Origin: Arcicella sp038230735
GTDB taxonomy: Bacteria; Bacteroidota; Bacteroidia; Cytophagales; Spirosomataceae
Reading direction: 5' to 3'
Assembly (NCBI GenBank): GCA_038230735.1
Contig: JBBRMR010000009.1
Span: forward strand, 31,269 to 95,268
Length of the DNA stretch: 64,000 nucleotides
The notes below the pieces were generated by a model. That model ran no database searches. It was not told where the DNA came from and saw only the letters and a list, made by a program, of their open reading frames with translations. This document shows positions 60,108 to 64,000 of this stretch, piece after piece; position 1 is the first letter of the stretch, and each line of letters begins with the position of its first letter. A program made the position numbers and the translations under genes.

Positions 60108-63100
60108 TTAGAATCCTAAATTTACCGTGAACCCGTATGTACGAGTAGGAGGTGTTTGAGCATTAGAGTTCAATCCTACTGCATTGCTGGTAGTTGTTGA
60201 GAATTCTGGGTCTGTATAAATATTCTCTTTTGGTAATAATGTGATTAAATTACGACCTACCAAACCCACGGTTGCACTCTTAATAAACTTAGTTGTTGCC
60301 AAGATTTTTGTAGGTACTGTATATGAAAGTGCAATTTCACGAAGTTTCCAGAATGCTGCACTCGTTACGAAGTTTTCACCATAACGACGTAAGTTGCTAT
60401 CCCAAGCACCTAAACCTCCGTCTTTAACAGTAATGTTTGTGTTTGGCGTAAACGAACCATCAGCATTAGCAATTACTGAATTGGGGAATATAAAACGCTC
60501 ACGACCATAAGCAGCTGTTGCAGAGGCTACACCTGTAAACCATTCTGTACTTGCCAAACCATGATAAATATAGTTACCAGCACGATATTCAGCAACAGCG
60601 TTCAAACCAAAGCCTTTAAATTTAAAACTGGTTGTAAGTCCCAATCTGTATTTAGGGTTAGACTGTCCAATTGATTTTAAACCAGTTGCCTGTGAAGGAT
60701 AACCCGTTTCAGCATTAACAATCACACGACCTGCAGGGTCACGCTTATAAGCGACAGCTTTGATTAATGGGAATTGTTCTCCAACAGTAGCAAATACTTG
60801 TCCCAATGAACCATCCGTTGTCAAACCATAATAGTTAGAAAGGTTCAATTCATTAATTCCTTGGTATAATTCAAGCACCTTATTATCAACTTGACTGAAA
60901 TTGATGTTAAAATCCCAAATAAAACCATTCGCTAATTTTAATGGAGTAGTTTTCAAATCAACTTCAAATCCTTGATTTTGTACCACACCAGCATTGATTA
61001 AAGCATTACTATAACCAGTGGCTTGTGAAGTTGAGATAGCAACCGTTTGAGCAGAAGACTTTTGGGTATAATAAGCCAATTCTAAATTTACTCGGTTATT
61101 TAAGAAACTGAACTCTCCCCCCACTTCATAAGAAGTTGTAAACTCAGGAGTCAAGTTAGGATCAGCAAGTGTATTTCCTACGGAGAAACCCGCTAAACTA
61201 CCGAAAGGAAAATTACCTGCTCCAAATGCAGTCTGTAATTGATAAGGACCAACACTAATACCTCCAACCTTGGTAGCAGCAACTCTAATTTTAGCAAAAT
61301 TCAAGAACGTTAATTCTTTCATCGAAGGGATTGCCTCCGTCAATACAAAGGAAACATCGGCTCCTGGATAGAAGAAAGAGCGATTATTTACGCCTAATAC
61401 TGAAGACCAGTCATTACGACCCGATACGTGCAAGTACAGATACTTGTCATACCCCAAAGTCAAATCTCCATAAGCACCGACTAAACGGGTTTTGAAATCA
61501 GATTCAGCAGCACCAGCCTCTCCAATACGATTTCCTACGTTATATACACCTGGAACAACCAAAGCATTAGCAGAAGTACTTACAAATTTCAAAGTAGTCT
61601 CTTTATTGTTGATACCTGCAATGAAAGTAGCATGGATTTTACCAAAAGTTTTATCAGCAGTTAAGAAAACGTCTGAACTCAAACGATTTTCCGCAAAATT
61701 ATAATCAAAAGCACTACCATTTAGGTCATTCTGAGCTTCCGAGAAATCAGCTACTGATTTTGCATAAGCACTATACCTAAATTTCTCTTGATTAGCTTTT
61801 CCATTATAATCTTTCTTCGTAATACCAACACGAGCCAAGAAACTCAACCAACTTGTTGCTTTATAGGTCAATTCAACGTTACCCGTTAAAGTTGAGTTGA
61901 ATTCTTTTCTACGGTTTACATCCTTATTAAAGAAAGGAGAATAGAAATAAGCATTAAAATAATTGTTTGGATTCGCATAATTTAATGTCGTTCCATCGGC
62001 ATTTTTAAAACTTCTCCAATCTCTGTACTGGTCAAGTGGTACTTGTCCTGGTGTGTTCAAGATTGTGTTATAAAAATCTGAAGTTGTAAAGTCAACGTTA
62101 TTAGTAGTGTAACCAACATTAAAAGCACCCTTAAATTTACTGTACTCATGCGAAGCATTCATACGAATAGAAGTTTGGTCTTTAATATCGCCAGGAACTA
62201 CCCCTTTTGTATTATTTTGTTGAGCAGAAATAAAGAATGAACTTGCCTTATCACCTACTGATAACGAAACCGCACTTTGCGTGGTAGCACCTTTATCAAA
62301 AGAATTCAATTTGGCGTTATTCTTGTAGGTATAAGGAGTTTTTTGGAATGTACCATCTTCCAAAGGCATACCCAAATCTAAACTTGTTCCTTTTTGTACA
62401 GCATATCCATTAACGTCCACATCACCAGTTGTATATTCTGGACCGAAAGACTGATTTTCAAAGGGAATATAGACTCTGCTATAATTTTCAGTACCACCTC
62501 CAAAACGCTCTTGGAATTTAGGCATGAAGCTAATTTCTTCAATGTAAGTTGTGTTTGAAACTGATATTTTGGGTGCACCCGCCGAACCTTTTTTAGTTGT
62601 GATAATCAAGGCACCATTTGAAGCATCTGAACCATACAAAGCCGCTGCGTTTGCACCCTTCAATACCGTTACATCATCAATGTCATTCGGATTTAAGAAG
62701 TTCAAAGCATCTGCCGTTGAGACTGTACCGTCAATTACCACAAGAGCTTCGTTGTTTCCTAATAAAGATCGGTTACCACGAAGAATAATACGGTTACTTG
62801 GATTCACGCCATTATTAATAGTGTTGATTTGAAGACCAGACACTTTACCTTGCAAGGCAGTAGCTACTGAAACCGCCTTTCCTTGGTTGAGTTCTGAACC
62901 TTTAACGGTTGTGGCAGAATAACCTAATGATTCTTTTGAACGCTGGATACCAAGTGCTGTAACCACTACTTCTTGTAGCTCAGAATTATTATTAGACAAC
63001 GCCACATTAATTGAAGTTTGCGTACCTACTAAAACAGTACGTGCATCAAAACCTACAAATGAAAATACCAGCGATGCTCCATTTCCAACGGCAATTTTAT

Positions 63101-63281
63101 AGTTGCCATCTGCCCCAGTAGTTGTACCTTTTGAAGTACCTTTCACGGCAATACTCACACCTGGAAGCGGAGAGCCGTCTTCCGAAGAAGTTACCTTCCC
63201 CGAGACTTGTCTATCTTGGGCGAATGTCTGCATGGCGAGCCCAAAGGACAGAACTGTGATAATGAGTAAGAGTTTTCTCAT
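60108..63281 (-). CDS. SusC/RagA family TonB-linked outer-membrane transporter
   Basis: About 1057 residues from ATG 63281 (MRKLLLIITVLSFG); the frame continues upstream to 63359 but the signal peptide (cleavage near QTFAQD) fixes the start. A carboxypeptidase-like N-terminal domain (VSGKVTSSEDGSPLPGVSI), a TonB box (ELQEVVVTALGIQRSKES), a plug (LQGKVSGLQI, NALVVIDG-like EALVVIDG, ILRGNRSL, VLKGANAAALYGSDASNGAL) and a 22-strand barrel ending TYGFTVNLGF. It imports a large ligand, usually oligosaccharide, across the outer membrane with energy from TonB. Confidence 0.95.
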   Translation of the reverse strand: MRKLLLIITVLSFGLAMQTFAQDRQVSGKVTSSEDGSPLPGVSIAVKGTSKGTTTGADGNYKIAVGNGASLVFSFVGFDARTVLVGTQTSINVALSNNNSELQEVVVTALGIQRSKESLGYSATTVKGSELNQGKAVSVATALQGKVSGLQINTINNGVNPSNRIILRGNRSLLGNNEALVVIDGTVSTADALNFLNPNDIDDVTVLKGANAAALYGSDASNGALIITTKKGSAGAPKISVSNTTYIEEISFMPKFQERFGGGTENYSRVYIPFENQSFGPEYTTGDVDVNGYAVQKGTSLDLGMPLEDGTFQKTPYTYKNNAKLNSFDKGATTQSAVSLSVGDKASSFFISAQQNNTKGVVPGDIKDQTSIRMNASHEYSKFKGAFNVGYTTNNVDFTTSDFYNTILNTPGQVPLDQYRDWRSFKNADGTTLNYANPNNYFNAYFYSPFFNKDVNRRKEFNSTLTGNVELTYKATSWLSFLARVGITKKDYNGKANQEKFRYSAYAKSVADFSEAQNDLNGSAFDYNFAENRLSSDVFLTADKTFGKIHATFIAGINNKETTLKFVSTSANALVVPGVYNVGNRIGEAGAAESDFKTRLVGAYGDLTLGYDKYLYLHVSGRNDWSSVLGVNNRSFFYPGADVSFVLTEAIPSMKELTFLNFAKIRVAATKVGGISVGPYQLQTAFGAGNFPFGSLAGFSVGNTLADPNLTPEFTTSYEVGGEFSFLNNRVNLELAYYTQKSSAQTVAISTSQATGYSNALINAGVVQNQGFEVDLKTTPLKLANGFIWDFNINFSQVDNKVLELYQGINELNLSNYYGLTTDGSLGQVFATVGEQFPLIKAVAYKRDPAGRVIVNAETGYPSQATGLKSIGQSNPKYRLGLTTSFKFKGFGLNAVAEYRAGNYIYHGLASTEWFTGVASATAAYGRERFIFPNSVIANADGSFTPNTNITVKDGGLGAWDSNLRRYGENFVTSAAFWKLREIALSYTVPTKILATTKFIKSATVGLVGRNLITLLPKENIYTDPEFSTTTSNAVGLNSNAQTPPTRTYGFTVNLGF

Positions 63282-63330
63282 TTTGTGTTGTGTTTTAGTT
63301 TTGTTAATTGAATAAAATATATTAAAAGTT

Positions 63331-63360
63331 GAAATGTAATCCGTAAAAATTAGTAACAAA
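63331..63360 (-). promoter_or_regulatory. Possible promoter of the SusC/SusD operon
   Basis: On the minus strand TTTG (63357-63360), 18 bases, then TACATTTC (63331-63338), one base off TAnnTTTG. It would start transcription about 45 bases before the susC ATG. Confidence 0.35.
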
Positions 63361-63400
63361 CCAAAACTCTCTCATTAAACTAATAATGATATAGGAGCTT

Positions 63401-63487
63401 ATGGCAATTCAAAAGGAGGTTTTAAGAACGGTAGTTGGGATTGCTTATGGAAGCGTGCTATATGTTTTTCTCTTTATTTTGAAGTAA
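63401..63487 (+). CDS. Possible 28-residue hydrophobic peptide
   Basis: ATG at 63401 preceded at a good distance by aggag; reads MAIQKEVLRTVVGIAYGSVL then YVFLFILK. It is basic at the start and hydrophobic afterwards, like a small membrane peptide. No family is recognised, and the short length leaves chance as an option. Confidence 0.25.
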   Translation: MAIQKEVLRTVVGIAYGSVLYVFLFILK

Positions 63488-63505
63488 ATGGAACATAAAA
63501 AGAAT

Positions 63506-63583
63506 ATGAAACAAACAGGAAAGTATATATTAGTCTGGTTTATTGTTATGATATGTGTTATTAATGAATTAATTGTATGTTAA
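63506..63583 (+). CDS. Possible 25-residue hydrophobic peptide
   Basis: ATG at 63506; reads MKQTGKYILVWFIVMICVIN then ELIVC. It has the same layout as the peptide just upstream (short basic start, one membrane-length hydrophobic segment). No ribosome binding site was seen. The rest of 63590-63860 shows only short A/T-rich inverted words such as agtagttaaaa facing ttttttaactact (about 63705-63765). Confidence 0.2.
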   Translation: MKQTGKYILVWFIVMICVINELIVC

Positions 63584-63861
63584 AATTAGTCATAATTATT
63601 CCAATATCAAACCCGTAAATGAAATTCTTTTTCAATCATATAATTCTGAGTTTTAATCTTTGACTTCAACTTTGTCCCGTCTTGAAAAAACGATACAAGT
63701 TTTTTAGTAGTTAAAATTACATTATTTAGACAGGTAGTAGCACTTTTTTAACTACTGTTTTTTGTTTTATACGTTCTGATTTTAATTTTATTTTGGTGGT
63801 GCATCTGATTTGGTGTGAGTAGATAATTGGAAAAATGTGGTCTATCATTATTGTAAATTTT

Positions 63862-64000
63862 GGTTCTCTGACAGTTTTTGTGGAGTTATAAATTTTTCGT
63901 AATCTTGATAATGGAAAAGATTACTTTTTACGAAGAATTACTCAATTTGCCATCGGTTGAAATACTTGATATTAAAATTGATACTAAAATTATTACGATA
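63862..64000 (+). mobile_element. Left end of an ISL3-like insertion sequence, cut by the window edge
   Basis: ggttctctgacagtttttgt at 63862 resembles ISL3-family terminal repeats (GG.TCT.TG.CA). It sits 49 bases before the transposase start, the usual distance. The other end is outside the window, so the terminal repeat cannot be verified. Confidence 0.45.
63911..64000 (+). CDS. Transposase N-terminus, ISL3-like, partial
   Basis: The first 30 residues only: MEKITFYEELLNLPSVEILD followed by IKIDTKIITI. The phrase FYEELLNLP..EI.DI is how ISL3-family transposases of Bacteroidetes commonly start, ahead of a cysteine-rich zinc finger. The gene runs past the right end of the window, so neither the zinc finger nor the DDE core can be seen. 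Confidence 0.55.
   Translation, partial: MEKITFYEELLNLPSVEILDIKIDTKIITI

Noticed and set aside
1..64000. tRNA, rRNA and riboswitch genes
   Set aside because: I looked for cloverleaf ends, rRNA-like conserved runs and common riboswitch motifs and found none that I could support by eye.

Overview
The window looks like chromosomal DNA of a Bacteroidetes/Bacteroidota bacterium, most likely of the order Cytophagales. The signs are a SusC/SusD pair with two lipoproteins, a type IX secretion sortase of the PorU2 type, T9SS C-terminal sorting domains, a YpdA-type reductase, the ArgF' form of ornithine carbamoyltransferase, low GC, few Shine-Dalgarno sites, and TAnnTTTG-type -7 promoter elements. No rRNA, tRNA or CRISPR array was seen.

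Layout. 1-5350: an aldose-epimerase-like gene, a malic enzyme/phosphotransacetylase fusion, a Uma2-family gene and a FemAB/GNAT-like gene. 5494-12732: an integrated element of about 7.2 kb, with all clear genes on the minus strand. It is bounded by a 26-bp direct repeat that doubles as a hairpin terminator, with tandem gtaacaaa repeats just inside both ends. From right to left it carries a tyrosine recombinase, an arm-domain-like protein, an HTH protein, two small genes, an SF3 (P4/D5) helicase, a palindromic iteron-like region, a CHC2/Toprim primase split by one in-frame stop, and a cargo of a RimK-like ATP-grasp ligase plus an 88-aa partner. 12735-20246: an outer-membrane protein, then an arginine cluster (argF', argB, DUF3885, ADP-ribosylglycohydrolase, M20 deacylase, Uma2, argH). 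20308-23359: small membrane and YtxH-like proteins, Uma2, YpdA and a head-GIN protein. 23522-33875: PorU2, a histidine kinase, a membrane glycosyltransferase, a CDGSH/ferredoxin-like protein, proA and an RMD1-family protein. 33876-35095: a non-coding stretch with the decayed end of a Gfo/Idh/MocA oxidoreductase and nested inverted repeats. 35096-40944: a three-gene RND efflux operon.

41432-46940 is a dissolved-inorganic-carbon island: SulP transporter, cytoplasmic beta carbonic anhydrase, SbtA-like bicarbonate permease, exported beta carbonic anhydrase and a LysR regulator. Together they could import bicarbonate, interconvert it with CO2 on both sides of the inner membrane and regulate this by carbon supply. 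46946-52274 holds a DUF5009 acyltransferase-like membrane protein, a NamZ-type muramidase, an esterase-like gene frameshifted in its signal peptide, and a CotH-family T9SS cargo protein. 52401-56710 is a TolB-like/beta-barrel protein coupled to an FAD oxidoreductase. 56723-63281 is a SusC/SusD locus with two tandem DUF1735 lipoproteins. The right edge cuts into what looks like an ISL3-type insertion sequence.

Short palindromes of several families (REP/REPIN-like) are scattered through the window. Two of them lie inside protein-coding genes. The most promising material for something new is the element at 5494-12732: its ATP-grasp cargo pair, its possible origin and antisense RNA, and its split primase.
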